In this document: piece after piece, positions 48,890 through 59,704 of the stretch | Layout of the letters: the number at the start of each line of letters is the position of its first letter | Position numbering within the stretch: position 1 is the first letter of the stretch | NCBI GenBank assembly: GCA_049324115.1 | Contig: JBMOMN010000031.1 | Location: 15,354-79,353 of the forward strand | Origin: UBA5796 sp040752455 | Lineage (GTDB): Bacteria; Chloroflexota; Anaerolineae; Anaerolineales; Villigracilaceae | Length of the DNA stretch: 64,000 bases | Direction: 5' to 3' | The notes under the pieces: model-generated | Seen by the model: the letters and a program-made list of their open reading frames with translations, nothing else | Database searches by the model: none | Told to the model about the DNA's origin: nothing | Translations under genes and position numbers: made by a program

Positions 48890-49265
48890 AGCGAAACGCT
48901 GGATTAGTTTTGCTGAAAAGGATTTGAGCGCCGCATCTGTCTTGTTGGATAGTGGCGAATTTTTTCCACGGCAAATATGTTTCCTGGCGCAGCAGGCCGC
49001 AGAAAAAGCTATTAAAGCTGTCTTGGTTTTTGAAGAAGTGGATTTCCCGAAAAATCACGATCTTGACCGTTTACGCGATTTGATCCCTGATGGCTGGATA
49101 GTCAAAGGGACTTTCCCCGACTTGGCAGCATTAACGATCTGGGCTGTTGAATCGCGCTACCCAGGTGATGTGCCAGATGTTGTGGAGGCTGAAGCGCGTG
49201 AAACGTTATCATTGGCGCAAAAAGTTTACGAAACCATCATAGAGGAAATGGGCAAGAGATGGTAA
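48876..49265 (+). CDS. HEPN-domain protein (toxin partner)
   Basis: A 129-aa helical HEPN protein. FLAQQAAEKAIKAVL is the family core. A classical RX4-6H motif is not obvious; R94-Y-P sits about where it would be, so activity is uncertain. Coupled to the nucleotidyltransferase. Confidence 0.85.
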   Translation: MNANEAKRWISFAEKDLSAASVLLDSGEFFPRQICFLAQQAAEKAIKAVLVFEEVDFPKNHDLDRLRDLIPDGWIVKGTFPDLAALTIWAVESRYPGDVPDVVEAEARETLSLAQKVYETIIEEMGKRW

Positions 49266-49333
49266 CCCAAAAACATTACACCGCTTCCACCCAATCCTTG
49301 CGGATGTAAACCGGCCACTTGGTCACCAGTATT

Positions 49334-49567
49334 TCAAATTTCTTTCAGTAACCGTTCGTACTCTTCCAGGCTGATATCCATATCGCGCAGGATTTTTCTC
49401 AAGAGCGGGCGCACGATTACCTGTGAGCCGTGATTGGGGATGACAATGATTTTCCCCTCAGCATTCCGAAAAACATTATGACTTCCCTCTTGCCTGATAC
49501 GGTGGAAGCCTTTGGATTCTGCAATTTTCGCCAATTTTGAATAGGCCACCAGCCGCAAGCGGGTCAT
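49334..49567 (-). CDS. hicA: HicA-type mRNA interferase toxin
   Basis: A 77-aa dsRBD-fold protein. GFHRIRQEGSHNVFRN contains the catalytic H30 of HicA, and HGSQVIVRPLLRKILRDM is the conserved second half. It overlaps the HicB gene by 4 nt (ATGA). Here the antitoxin gene comes first. Confidence 0.9.
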   Translation of the reverse strand: MTRLRLVAYSKLAKIAESKGFHRIRQEGSHNVFRNAEGKIIVIPNHGSQVIVRPLLRKILRDMDISLEEYERLLKEI

Positions 49568-49785
49568 AGAGCGACCCCAACCCTTAAAGTGCCGATAAAT
49601 TCAGGGGTGGGTTCGGTGGTATCCATAACCTGGACATAGCCTTTGATGGCTTCCTGGATATTTTTCTCCAGTTCGGGCAAGTCTGGAGCCTGAGTATAAC
49701 AGCCTGGCAATTCAGCCACTTCTCCCACCAGCCAGCCGGATTCAGGGTCGCGCTCAACGATAACCGTAAAAGTTTTTTTCTTCAT
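49564..49785 (-). CDS. hicB: HicB-type antitoxin
   Basis: A 73-aa partial RNase H-fold protein. VIVERDPESGWLVGEVAELPG is typical of HicB. There is no separate DNA-binding domain, so regulation of the operon may need another factor. AGGAGAAAAGCC precedes the ATG. Confidence 0.9.
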   Translation of the reverse strand: MKKKTFTVIVERDPESGWLVGEVAELPGCYTQAPDLPELEKNIQEAIKGYVQVMDTTEPTPEFIGTLRVGVAL

Positions 49786-49832
49786 GGCTTTTCTCCTGTC
49801 GGTTGGATTATAACCTGAATGCCTCTCCGAAT

Positions 49833-50824
49833 TTAACCCTTCCTCACCAACAAACAGGCCGCCTGATGCCCGTCCTTCACCGCCACGAAGGGCGGGTCTT
49901 CGTTTTTACAGCGTTCCATCGCCGCCGGGCAGCGGGGGTGGAAGCGGCAGCCGGAGGGGACGTTGATCGGGTTGGGTGTCTCGCCTTGCAGGATGGTGCG
50001 CGGCCGCCGCAGGCGCGGGTTCGGCACCGGCACGACCGAGAGCAGCGCCTTCGTGTACGGGTGCTGCGGGTCGCCCAACACCTCCGCCGTCGGGCCGATC
50101 TCGACCACCCGTCCCAGGTACATCACCGCCAGCCGGTCTGCCAGCGCGCCGACCGTCCCCAGGTCGTGGGTGATGAAGATCAGGCTGATGTCCCGCTCCC
50201 GGCGCAGGGCGTTGAGCAGGTTCAGGATTTCGGCCCGGATGGAGACGTCCAGCATCGAGACGGGTTCGTCAGCCAGGATCAGTTCGGGATCGAGGACCAT
50301 GGCCGAGGCGATCACCACCCGTTGGCGTTGCCCGCCGGAGAGTTCGTGGGGATACCTGAGGAAGTAATCCCGCGCGGGACGCAGGCCGGCTTCCGTTAAA
50401 GCGCGTTCGACGCGGCTGGCGCGTTCCTCCGGGTCGGGCACCAGGCCATGCACCACCAGCGGTTCGGCCACCGTATCGAAGATCGTGGCGCGCGGGTTGA
50501 GCGACTCATACGGGTCCTGGAAGATGATCTGCACCCGCTGGCGTAAGTCTTTCAATTTGAGTTCCGGGCTGCCGACCGGTTGCCCGTGAAAGCGGATCTC
50601 CCCGCTCGTCGGCGTTTCCAATCCAATTAAAGTTCGGGCGATGGTGGTCTTGCCGCAGCCCGATTCGCCCACCAGGGCCAGCACCTCGCCGCGTTCGAGC
50701 GTAAACGTAACGTCGTCCACGGCTTTGACGACTTTCGGCGGCTGGCGGCGCAGGGATTCGAGCAGCGATGGGCGCACCTCGAAATGCTTGACCAGGTTGC
50801 GGACTTCGAGGATGGGACCGGCGT

Positions 50825-50828
<4 letters not shown>
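49833..50828 (-). CDS. Opp/Dpp-type ABC transporter ATPase 2 (OppF-like)
   Basis: A 331-aa ATPase. Walker A GESGCGKTT, signature ELSGGQRQRV, Walker B LILADEPVSMLD, and the C-terminal Cys-rich oligopeptide domain (CRFHPRCPAAMERC), which may hold an Fe-S cluster. The insertion between Walker A and the signature (KDLRQRVQIIFQDPYESLNP) is OppF-like. ATG 50828 overlaps the OppD-like stop (ATGA). Last gene of the five-gene operon. Confidence 0.92.
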
Positions 50829-51807
<979 letters not shown>

Positions 51808-51811
<4 letters not shown>

Positions 51812-52749
51812 GGCTGGGTCGCGATCCTTTGCTCGCCTTCCAGGTGATGCGAGGCCAGGCGGGGGTTGAGCATTTCTTCGAGCACGTTGCCGAGCAGCAC
51901 ACAGCCGAGGGTGGCCCAGATGATCGCCAGCCCCGGCGGGAGGTAGAACCACCAGGCCCCGTTCGAGACGGCGTTGCGGTCGAAGGCGAAGTTGAGCATC
52001 GTGCCCCAGGACGGCTGGGTCGGGTCGCCGAGACCGAGGAAGGCCAGCCCCGATTCGATCAGGATGGCGGTGGAGAGGATCAATACCGTGTTGGCGACGA
52101 TGAGCGGCATGATCTGGGGCAAAATGTGCTTGCGGACGATATGCCAGTTGCCGGCCCCGATGGCCCGCGCCCGGTAGACGTACTGGCGCTCTTTGATGGT
52201 CAACACCTGCGAGCGGATCAGGCGGGCGGTGCTGGTCCAGTAGAGCAGGCCGATGACCAGGATCAGGATCACCAGCGGTGAGACCTTCAGTTCCAGTTGG
52301 CGGACGGTGGCGACCAGGACGAGGATGAGCGGCAGGTCGGGGATGACCAGCAGCACATCCGTGATCCGCATCAGCAGGTTGTCCACCCAGCCGCCGAAGT
52401 ACCCGGCGGTGATGCCGAACAGGCTGCCGATGAACATGGCGATGAACCCGGCCAGGAATCCAACCGTCAGCGAGATGCGCGCCCCGTAAACGAGCTGCGT
52501 CCACACGTCCCGGCCCGCATCGTCGGTGCCGAGCGGAGCGTGGACCGAGGGCGGGGCGAAGGTCAGGGCGCGGCCCTCGGCGTCCCGCATCGTCTCGGTC
52601 GGGGTGTACGGCGAAAGCAACGGGGCAAAGACCGCGGCCAGGACGGCCGTCAACACCAGGAAGGCACCGGCCAGTCCCATGCGGTTGCGGCGGAAGGTTT
52701 TCCAGAAATCGAGCAGGTTGCGTTTGAGGAGGGTCCAGCGCGGGTTCAT
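51808..52749 (-). CDS. Opp/Dpp-type ABC permease, OppC-like
   Basis: A 313-aa permease with a first helix and OppC-type N-terminal extension (FRRNRMGLAGAFLVL). The EAA loop is around RAIGAGNWHIVRKHILPQIM. ATG 52749 is 1 nt from the OppB-like stop. Six helices expected. Confidence 0.92.
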
Positions 52750-52750
52750 G

Positions 52751-53728
52751 TCACGAGGCCTTTACTCGCGGGTCGAGGTAGGTGTACAAAATATCCGCCA
52801 GCATGTTGGCCAGGATGACGCTGACCGCCAGCAGCAGGAACGCGCCTTGCAGCAGGGGGTAATCCTGCTTGACCAGGGCGGTCTGGAACATCTTGCCCAG
52901 GCCGTCGTAGGAGAAAACCGTCTCGACGTAGATCGCCCCGGAGACGGTGAATCCCAGGTTGATGGCGATCAGGGTGACGATGGGCAGCATGGCGTTTTTG
53001 AGGGCGTGTTTGCGTAACACCTGCCAGTGGCTCATGCCCTTGGCTTTGGCGGTCAGGATGTAGTCCTCGCCGAGCACTTCCATGATGGACGAGCGCATGA
53101 TGAGCATGTACTCGCCCATGTACAGGATGGTCAGGGTCAGGGTCGGCAGGATCAGGTGGTGGGTCACGTCGGGCAGGACGGTGTAGAGCGGCTTGCCGAC
53201 GTTCGAGGGGCTGACGATGCCGCCGGTGGGCAGGCCGAGCCAGGTGCTGCCCGCCGCCAGCAGGATGATCCCCAGCCAGAAGGTCGGGATGGCCCAGGCG
53301 ATGAGCGAGAAGGTCAGCGCGCCGACGTCCACGGCGGTCTTGCGTTTCCAGCCGGCCAGCAATCCAAGCGCCACGCCCAAGATGATGGACAGGAGCTGCC
53401 CCAGCCCGATCAGCAGGAGGGTGTTGCCCAGCTTGGTGACCAGCACCTCGCCGACGGGTTTGCGGAGCGACCACGAGACGCCGAGGTTGCCGCGTGCCCA
53501 CTGGCCGAGCGCGGTCAGGAACTGGTCCGGGAAGACCGGGCGGTCGAGGCCGAACTGCTCGCGCAGGGCCTGTTGCGTGTCCGCCGAGATGCGCACGTTG
53601 CGCCCGATGACGGCCCGCACCGGGTCGCCCGGCAGGACGCGGAACAGGACGAAGTTCAGCACCACGACGATTGCCAGGGTGACGAGGGAGAAGAAGATCT
53701 TACGCAGCAGGTAATCGCGCCGGTTCAT
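52751..53728 (-). CDS. Opp/Dpp-type ABC permease, OppB-like
   Basis: A 325-aa permease with GDPVRAVIGRNVRIS near the N-terminus and the EAA loop (TAKAKGMSHWQVLRKHALKN). First membrane gene after the binding protein; a 125-bp gap with a repeat separates them. Confidence 0.92.
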   Translation of the reverse strand: MNRRDYLLRKIFFSLVTLAIVVVLNFVLFRVLPGDPVRAVIGRNVRISADTQQALREQFGLDRPVFPDQFLTALGQWARGNLGVSWSLRKPVGEVLVTKLGNTLLLIGLGQLLSIILGVALGLLAGWKRKTAVDVGALTFSLIAWAIPTFWLGIILLAAGSTWLGLPTGGIVSPSNVGKPLYTVLPDVTHHLILPTLTLTILYMGEYMLIMRSSIMEVLGEDYILTAKAKGMSHWQVLRKHALKNAMLPIVTLIAINLGFTVSGAIYVETVFSYDGLGKMFQTALVKQDYPLLQGAFLLLAVSVILANMLADILYTYLDPRVKAS

Positions 53729-53751
53729 GCGGCCTTTCGGTTATTGTAAAT

Positions 53752-53845
53752 GTAGGGGCGACCCGCCTGGCGCCAACATTCTCGACATTTGGCAGGAAAT
53801 CTGAGCAATTTGGCACAGTGGAATGCCTTGACGGGTCGCCCTTAC
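53752..53845. repeat. GTAGGGGCGACCCG inverted-repeat element
   Basis: GTAGGGGCGACCCG at 53752-53765 and CGGGTCGCCCTTAC at 53832-53845, a common type of palindromic intergenic repeat, inside the Opp operon between the binding protein and permease. Confidence 0.8.
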
Positions 53846-53853
53846 CGATTTTG

Positions 53854-55494
53854 TTATTTAACCGGTTCCACCTGGAGCATGGATTGGTAGGTTTCGATCC
53901 CCAGCGGGGATTCGATGAACCCGGTGAAGCGGTCGGTGCGGTAGGCCCGCAGCAGGTCTTCGTACCAGAAGACGATGTAAGGCAGGTCGTTGAAGACCAT
54001 TTCCTGCATTTCCCAGATGATGGACTGGCGGGCGGCTTTATCCACCGTGACCTGCTGGTCGAGATAGAGCTGGTCGTATTCGGGATTCATGTAGCCGCTG
54101 TCGGACCAGCCGCCGTCCACGAACTGGTCGGTGGTCATCACGCTCAGGATGAAGTCCGGGTCGGGGTCGGGTCCCCAGCCCCAGATGACCAGGTCGTAGT
54201 CCCCGGCGGGCGTCATCTGGACGTACAGGCTGTCGGGGTCCACCGATTCAGGGGTGGTCTTGATCCCGGCTTCCTTGAACCAGGCGGTCAGCATGTCGGC
54301 GATGCGGGGGTAGAGGGCGTTGTCGGACGGGAATTGCAGGCGGAATTCCAGCCGCACGCCGTCCTTTTCGCGCACGCCGTCGGCGCCCATCACGTAACCG
54401 GCCTGTTCGAGCACCTCGTTGGCTTTGGCCAGGTCGAAGGGAATGTCCTGGATGTTGGGGTTGTGCCAGAACCCGCCGCCAAGCTGGGGCGGGACGATGG
54501 TGTCGCCCACCACGCCCAGGTTTTGCAGCACCGCGTCCACCAGGTCTTGCTTGTTGATGGCGTGGGCCATCGCCAGGCGGACCTGCGGATCGTCGAGGGC
54601 GGGATTCTTGTTGGGGGCCGGGTCGAAGCCTGCCGGCACGGAGTTGATGATCAACTCGGAGAAGTAGCTGCCCTCGTTTTTGACGGCTTTGACGTTCTCG
54701 AAGCCTTCCACGGTGGCGAAGGCGCTCTGCGGCACGTCAATCACCATGTCAATGTCGCCGACCTTGAGGGCCTGGACCATGGCGTCCGAGTTGTCGAAGG
54801 TCTGGAAGGTGATCTGGTCAATCTTGGCCGCGCCGCCGAAGTAGTCGGCGTAGGTGTCGAGCACGATCACGCCCAGGTCCTTGTCGAAGGTCGAGACCTT
54901 GAACGGCCCGGTCCCGGTGGGCGCGTCGTTGGTGAAGTTTTGCAGGTCTTCCGGCGTGGTGAAGACCTCGAAATCCGGCGGGTAGACGATGTAGATCCAG
55001 GACAGGCGGTACTCCATGTTCCCGACCGGCGTGTCGAGGGTGATGACCACCGTCTGGTCGTCCGGCGCAGCCGCTTCGACGAAGTTGGCGGTGTAGTTCG
55101 AGACCGCCGCCCAGCCGTCCGGGTCGGCGATGATGGCGTTGATCGTCCAGGCCACGTCCGAGGCGGTGAAGGGTTCCCCGTTGTGCCAGGTGATGCCGTC
55201 GTTGAGGGTGAAAGTCCAGGTCAGGCCGTCGTCGCTGTGGGTCCACTCTTTGGCCAGGTTGCCGACGTATTCGCCGCTGACCGCCTGGGTGGTCAGGGCC
55301 GAATAGGTCAGGTCGAAGATGGTGAAGGATTCGGTCAGGAAGGCGTAAGCCGGGTTGAGCGTGTCCGGCGCGCCGGTCCAGCCGACCTTCAGGACGGCGG
55401 GTTCCTGGCTGCCGCCCCCGCCCTGCCCGCAGGCTGAGAGCAGAACGGCGGCGATCAGGATCACTTGAACGAGCCACTTGCGAGATTTCATCAC
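53854..55494 (-). CDS. Peptide-type ABC substrate-binding lipoprotein
   Basis: A 546-aa SBP family 5 protein. The lipobox is VLLSAC (C22). Family signatures include SGEYVGNLAKEWTHSDDGLTWTFTLNDGITWHNGEPFTASDV-type sequence (only partly quoted here) and IDMVIDVPQS. It binds peptides, nickel or sugars; the ATPase and permease types favour peptides. First gene of the operon, with a promoter at 55570-55597. Confidence 0.92.
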   Translation of the reverse strand: MMKSRKWLVQVILIAAVLLSACGQGGGGSQEPAVLKVGWTGAPDTLNPAYAFLTESFTIFDLTYSALTTQAVSGEYVGNLAKEWTHSDDGLTWTFTLNDGITWHNGEPFTASDVAWTINAIIADPDGWAAVSNYTANFVEAAAPDDQTVVITLDTPVGNMEYRLSWIYIVYPPDFEVFTTPEDLQNFTNDAPTGTGPFKVSTFDKDLGVIVLDTYADYFGGAAKIDQITFQTFDNSDAMVQALKVGDIDMVIDVPQSAFATVEGFENVKAVKNEGSYFSELIINSVPAGFDPAPNKNPALDDPQVRLAMAHAINKQDLVDAVLQNLGVVGDTIVPPQLGGGFWHNPNIQDIPFDLAKANEVLEQAGYVMGADGVREKDGVRLEFRLQFPSDNALYPRIADMLTAWFKEAGIKTTPESVDPDSLYVQMTPAGDYDLVIWGWGPDPDPDFILSVMTTDQFVDGGWSDSGYMNPEYDQLYLDQQVTVDKAARQSIIWEMQEMVFNDLPYIVFWYEDLLRAYRTDRFTGFIESPLGIETYQSMLQVEPVK

Positions 55495-55569
55495 TTCCTC
55501 CTTAGGATGGTTGAGAGACTGAGTCGCACCGTTATCCCGATGAATTGGGTGCTATTCAGATATTTTGTA

Positions 55570-55597
55570 AGTATACTTATTTTTTCAGGCTGTACAA
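55570..55597 (-). promoter_or_regulatory. Promoter of the Opp operon with a palindrome over the -10
   Basis: On the minus strand TTGTAC (55597-55592), 16-nt spacer, TATACT (55575-55570). TAAGTATACTTA around the -10 is a perfect 12-bp palindrome and may be an operator. Confidence 0.6.
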
Positions 55598-55609
55598 TCT
55601 TTTTGGGGC

Positions 55610-56539
55610 CTAATTTTCGAGGAATTTCCGGACGAGTATTGCGGCTTTTTCGGCCAGCCCCGGCTCCGAAGCCTCGAACCAGTGGATGGACGGATCGCCC
55701 GCCTTGAACCAGTTGGCCTGGCGGCGGACGAAGACCCGCGTCAGGCGTTTCATCTGGACTTTGGCCTCGTCCAGGGTCATCTCGCCGCGCAGCACGGCAA
55801 CGCTCTCGCGGTAGCCGATGGCCGACATGGACGGCAGGTCCGGCGAGTGGCCCTGTTCGAGCAGGCCGCGCACCTCATCCAGCAGGCCGTTTGCGAACAT
55901 GGCTTCGATCCGCTCGTCAATGCGGGCGTAGAGTTCGGGGCGGGGACGCGCCAGGCCGATGGTCAGCAGGAGGTAGGGCGACTCGCCCTGGCCGCGCTGG
56001 GCCGAGAAGCGCTCCCCGGTCGAAAGGATCACCTCCAGCGCCCGGACCGTGCGGCGCAGGTTGCGCGGGTCAATTTTTGCGGCGGCGGCGGGATCGAGGC
56101 TCTTGAGCCTATCGTGTAGCCAGTTAATGCTATGCGTCCTGCCCAACTCTTCCAGGATGGACCGCAGGCGCGGGTCGGGCTGGGCTTCGGGCGGCTGCCA
56201 GCCCCGGGTCACGGCGGTGACGTATTGGCCGGTGCCGCCGACCAGGAGCGGGATGCGGCCCCGGGCGTGGATGCCGGCCAGGGCGTCCCGCGCCGCTCGC
56301 TGGAACAATGCCAAAGACCAGGTATCGTCCGGGTCGGCCACGTCTACCAGGTGATGGGGAACGCGTCTCATCTCTTCCACCGAGGGTTTGGCGGTGCCGA
56401 TATCCAGGCCGCGGTAGAACAGGCGCGAATCAGCTGAGACGATCTCGCCGTCTACGCGCTCGGCCAGCGCCAGCGAAAAGGCGGTTTTGCCGACCGCGGT
56501 CGGGCCGAGGATGACGACCAGGGGAGACTTCTTATCCAA
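55610..56539 (-). CDS. miaA: tRNA dimethylallyltransferase
   Basis: A 309-aa enzyme adding an isopentenyl group to A37 of tRNAs reading UNN codons. P-loop GPTAVGKTAFSLALA, DSRLFYRGLDIGTAKPS (with R-L in place of the more usual Q-V/R-Q), VGGTGQYV and a C-terminal TRVFVRRQANWFK. It overlaps the YraN gene by 8 nt. Confidence 0.95.
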   Translation of the reverse strand: MDKKSPLVVILGPTAVGKTAFSLALAERVDGEIVSADSRLFYRGLDIGTAKPSVEEMRRVPHHLVDVADPDDTWSLALFQRAARDALAGIHARGRIPLLVGGTGQYVTAVTRGWQPPEAQPDPRLRSILEELGRTHSINWLHDRLKSLDPAAAAKIDPRNLRRTVRALEVILSTGERFSAQRGQGESPYLLLTIGLARPRPELYARIDERIEAMFANGLLDEVRGLLEQGHSPDLPSMSAIGYRESVAVLRGEMTLDEAKVQMKRLTRVFVRRQANWFKAGDPSIHWFEASEPGLAEKAAILVRKFLEN

Positions 56540-56885
56540 GCGCGTTCTCGAAATGATGCAGGGTGTGGCTCTGGCCGGGCCGGCCGGTGATGGCGATCAC
56601 GTCAATTTGCCAGTGGTCAATCTCGTGCTGCTGGGCGTAGTATTCCGCCGATGCCAGCATGTGGGCCTGTTTGCGGGCATTTACCGACGCTTCGGGGTCG
56701 CCGAAAGCCTCCGAAGTGCGGGTCTTGACCTCGACGAAGACGGTGATCCCGTCCTGCTCGGCCACCAGGTCTATTTCCCCGTAAGGCGTGCGGACGTTTT
56801 GGCCGACCACCCGGCAGCCTTTCCCTTCGAGATAAGCCAGGGCCACTGTTTCGCCCCATTGCCCGATGCGCCGGTTGTGAGTCAT
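56532..56885 (-). CDS. YraN family (UPF0102) nuclease-fold protein
   Basis: A 117-aa protein with the PD-(D/E)xK-like core GEIDLVAEQDGITVFVEVKTR. The start MTHNRRIGQWGE at 56885 overlaps the glycosyltransferase stop (ATGA). The function of the family is unsettled; it is often near ribosomal or DNA-processing genes. Confidence 0.9.
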   Translation of the reverse strand: MTHNRRIGQWGETVALAYLEGKGCRVVGQNVRTPYGEIDLVAEQDGITVFVEVKTRTSEAFGDPEASVNARKQAHMLASAEYYAQQHEIDHWQIDVIAITGRPGQSHTLHHFENALG

Positions 56886-58078
56886 TGGCGCATGCGCTCC
56901 ACCATCCCGCGCAGGCGGACGCGCCAGTCCCGTTTGCGCGGCCTGGAATCGTAGACCAGCCTGTCGTAGATGCCGGTCATCAGTTTGGTGGTGCGCTCGA
57001 TGGCGTATTGGGTGGATTCGCGGCGGGCGGTGGATCCCATTTCCACGCGCAAGTCGGACTGGAGGCACAGCCGGGTCAATTTGGCGGCGAACGCCGCCGG
57101 GTCGGGCGTGGACAGGAAGCCGGTCCGGCCTTCGATGACCGTATCCCCCACCCCAACGGATTGGACGCCCATCACCGGCAGCCCGGCCCCCATGGCCTCG
57201 ATCACCGACAGCGGGTGGACTTCGGTCTCCGAGGCCGTGACGAAGGCATCGCACATGGTCAGGTAGGAGGGGAGCTGGTCGTAGGGGACCATCCCGGTGA
57301 AACGGATGCGCTGGCGGCAGTCCAGTTCGCCGGTCGTTTCTTCAAGTTCCTCGCGGGCGGGGCCGTCTCCCACTATCAGCAGGTGGACGTTATCGAGGGC
57401 TTCGGCTACGGCGGAAAAGGCTTGCAGCAGGAATTCCAGGTTCTTCTCCGGGCCGAGCCGCCCGACGTAGATCAAGAGCAGATCATCGGGAGCATACCCA
57501 AAGTCGGCGCGGGGGAGGGGCGGGGCGTCGAAGTAACGCTGCAACTCCACCCCGTTGGGCACGACTTCGATCTGGCTCTCCACACCCAGTTCCCGCAAGA
57601 CGCGGGCCATCCCCTCCGAAGGCGAAATCACTTTGTCCACCGCGCCGCAAAAATTGGGCATGTAGGCTTCCAGCAGGGTATCGCTGATCTCTTCGGGCAG
57701 CATGGGCAGGTAGGCCTGGGCGTACAGGTCGTAACGGGTGTGATTGGTGAAAACGATGGGAATCTGGAGCGGGCGGCAGTAGCGCAGCGCCAGCCGTCCG
57801 CTCAGGAAAGGGTGGTGGACGTGGACCACGTCCATGGTCTGGAGCAGGCTTTTGGCCTCCGGGTTGTAGCGGAAATTGAGGAAGTAGCCGGTGTCCACCA
57901 GCGGGAGGCCGGGCGAGCGGATGATGCGGGTCTCGTCGTCTGGATACTCCGTATCCCCAAACGTGAAGACGAAGACATCGTGCCCGGCGCGTTCGAGATA
58001 ACGCTTGTTCAACGCGATGTAGTTGGTGATCCCGCTGATGTGCGGTTTGTAGGTGTCTGCCATCATGCCGATGCGCAT
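56882..58078 (-). CDS. GT4-family glycosyltransferase
   Basis: A 398-aa GT-B glycosyltransferase. It has GITNYIALNKRYLERAGHDV, VHVHHPFLSG, FTNHTRYDLYAQ, a PNGVELQRYF nucleotide contact and EVHPLSVIEAMGAGLPV near the end. It resembles diacylglycerol or phosphatidylinositol sugar transferases, so a glycolipid role is likely but not proven. GGAAGG precedes ATG 58078, chosen over an ATG six codons upstream. Confidence 0.88.
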   Translation of the reverse strand: MRIGMMADTYKPHISGITNYIALNKRYLERAGHDVFVFTFGDTEYPDDETRIIRSPGLPLVDTGYFLNFRYNPEAKSLLQTMDVVHVHHPFLSGRLALRYCRPLQIPIVFTNHTRYDLYAQAYLPMLPEEISDTLLEAYMPNFCGAVDKVISPSEGMARVLRELGVESQIEVVPNGVELQRYFDAPPLPRADFGYAPDDLLLIYVGRLGPEKNLEFLLQAFSAVAEALDNVHLLIVGDGPAREELEETTGELDCRQRIRFTGMVPYDQLPSYLTMCDAFVTASETEVHPLSVIEAMGAGLPVMGVQSVGVGDTVIEGRTGFLSTPDPAAFAAKLTRLCLQSDLRVEMGSTARRESTQYAIERTTKLMTGIYDRLVYDSRPRKRDWRVRLRGMVERMRQ

Positions 58079-58192
58079 GTTGACCTTCCATTTCAATTTT
58101 AAGGTTGCGGCGCGGACGAGCTTATTATCATGCCCACGGTCGAGAATTACGCTTCCTCACAATAAAAAGGCGCAATTTTCGACCGCCCTGGG

Positions 58193-58198
58193 TATAAT
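58193..58198 (+). promoter_or_regulatory. -10 box of the NYN gene
   Basis: Perfect TATAAT about 37 nt before the start; -35 not convincing. Confidence 0.5.
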
Positions 58199-58234
58199 AT
58201 AGTTATATTGATTTTCAAACCCAAGGAGGGTACG

Positions 58235-59500
58235 TTGAGCAACGATAACTATCAAGTGGCTGTTTTCATTGACTATGATAACATCGAAATCAGTTACGAA
58301 AGCCATAAGCATGACAAGACCGCAGAAGTCGAATGGTCGCGTGTTTTGGAAGAAGCCGCCCAGATCGGGCGGGTCGTCTACCGCCGGGCCTACGCCGACT
58401 GGTCGGTCTACCCGGACCGGCAGCGCGAACTGCTCGGCCTGGGCATTGACCTGATCCACGTTTCCAGCCGCCGGGGCAAGAACGCCGCCGACATCCGCAT
58501 CGTGATTGATGCGCTCGAACTGTTGCACAGCAACACGGCCAACCTGACCCACATTTTGCTGGTTTCGGGCGACGGCGATTTCACCGAACTGGTCCACCGC
58601 CTGCGCCGCAGCGGGCTGACCGTGATCGGGATGGGCATCAGCGGTACGACTGCCGAATACCTGGTCAACGCCTGCGACGAGTTCATGTTCTACGACCGGC
58701 TGGTCAATGGGAGCAGCACTCCCGCGAAAGGCGACACGACCAGCGAGGCGGTCTCGGCGTCTTTCGAGTTGAGCGAAGCCCGCCAACTGATGCGCCGGGT
58801 CTTGCAGACCCGCGAAAGCGACTGGATGCTGGCCGCCGAACTGAAGAATGCCATGCTGCGACTCGACCCGGCCTTCAACGAGCGCAACTACGGCTACTCC
58901 AGCTTCAAGGATTTCCTGAATGCCCAGAAGGATATGGCCCAGGTCAAAGCGCAGGAGAACCAGGTCTCGGTCATGTTGATCTCCAAGCCGGCGGAAAAGA
59001 ACGGCAGCCAGGCCCCCGAAGCCTTGCTGGATAAATACCTGGAACTGCTGTCCAAAGACAAGATCCGCATGACGCCCAACGAGTACCGGCCGCGGATCAT
59101 CTTCAAGTTTTTCGAGCTTTGCCGGGCGCATCCCGAGTACAGCCTGACCCAGTTGAAGGAGCAGGTCCACGCTTACTTCGAGGAGACGGCCCCGCTGGTC
59201 AAATGGCAATATATCCACGAGACGGCTCACCAGCTATTCCACACCTATTGTTTCGATTTCGATAAATCCGCGCAGGACAACGTCCGCCTGTGGGACCGGC
59301 GGGCTTCACTGGCGGAGGGGATCAAGCGCCGCGACGACATGCTCGACAAATGCGACCGCGGCCTGCTGCAAAAGTTGGCCAAGCCGCTGGGCGGGGTGGA
59401 TAAGGTCAACCAGGGCGTCGCCGCCCGCCTGCTGTACGGCAGCGTCAAGGGCCAGAAGATGCTCGAACACATCAAGCAATTGATCGAGGGCTTGAAATAA
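58235..59500 (+). CDS. NYN (LabA/PIN-like) RNase with LOTUS-type domain
   Basis: A 421-aa protein. NYN nuclease fold: VAVFIDYDNIEISYE (D13, D15), HILLVSGDGDFTELVHRL and the Asp in NACDEFMFYD. A helix-turn-helix OST/LOTUS-like domain follows (ARQLMRRVLQTRESDWMLAA). The last ~170 residues are helical and unassigned. A TTG start at 58235 is supported by AGGAGGG 4 nt before it. Probably RNA-directed. Monocistronic. Confidence 0.85.
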   Translation: MSNDNYQVAVFIDYDNIEISYESHKHDKTAEVEWSRVLEEAAQIGRVVYRRAYADWSVYPDRQRELLGLGIDLIHVSSRRGKNAADIRIVIDALELLHSNTANLTHILLVSGDGDFTELVHRLRRSGLTVIGMGISGTTAEYLVNACDEFMFYDRLVNGSSTPAKGDTTSEAVSASFELSEARQLMRRVLQTRESDWMLAAELKNAMLRLDPAFNERNYGYSSFKDFLNAQKDMAQVKAQENQVSVMLISKPAEKNGSQAPEALLDKYLELLSKDKIRMTPNEYRPRIIFKFFELCRAHPEYSLTQLKEQVHAYFEETAPLVKWQYIHETAHQLFHTYCFDFDKSAQDNVRLWDRRASLAEGIKRRDDMLDKCDRGLLQKLAKPLGGVDKVNQGVAARLLYGSVKGQKMLEHIKQLIEGLK

Positions 59501-59505
59501 GATAT

Positions 59506-59606
59506 AACTCTAAACTTCGGAAGTAGTAGGTCACTAACTCTAAACTTCGGAAGTCTTTCAGGGAATCTCCCGGTTGGGAAGACTCCAAAAAAGACTTCCG
59601 AAGTTT
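59506..59606. repeat. AAACTTCGGAAGTCTT inverted/direct repeat
   Basis: Two direct copies of AACTCTAAACTTCGGAAGT (59506-59524 and 59536-59554). The second also pairs with the exact complement at 59591-59606 to make a 16-bp hairpin. Confidence 0.85.
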
Positions 59607-59613
59607 GCTCCAC

Positions 59614-59648
59614 AAAAACAGGAGATGCAACCCGCATCTCCTGTTTTT
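59614..59648. terminator. Strong bidirectional terminator
   Basis: AAAAACAGGAGATGC and GCATCTCCTGTTTTT, 15 bp perfect, AACCC loop. Confidence 0.9.
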
Positions 59649-59704
59649 GCGCCCCGATTGCGGCTGTGATAGAATTTCCGAACCTTACTGGCAGGAGCTT
59701 GGTC

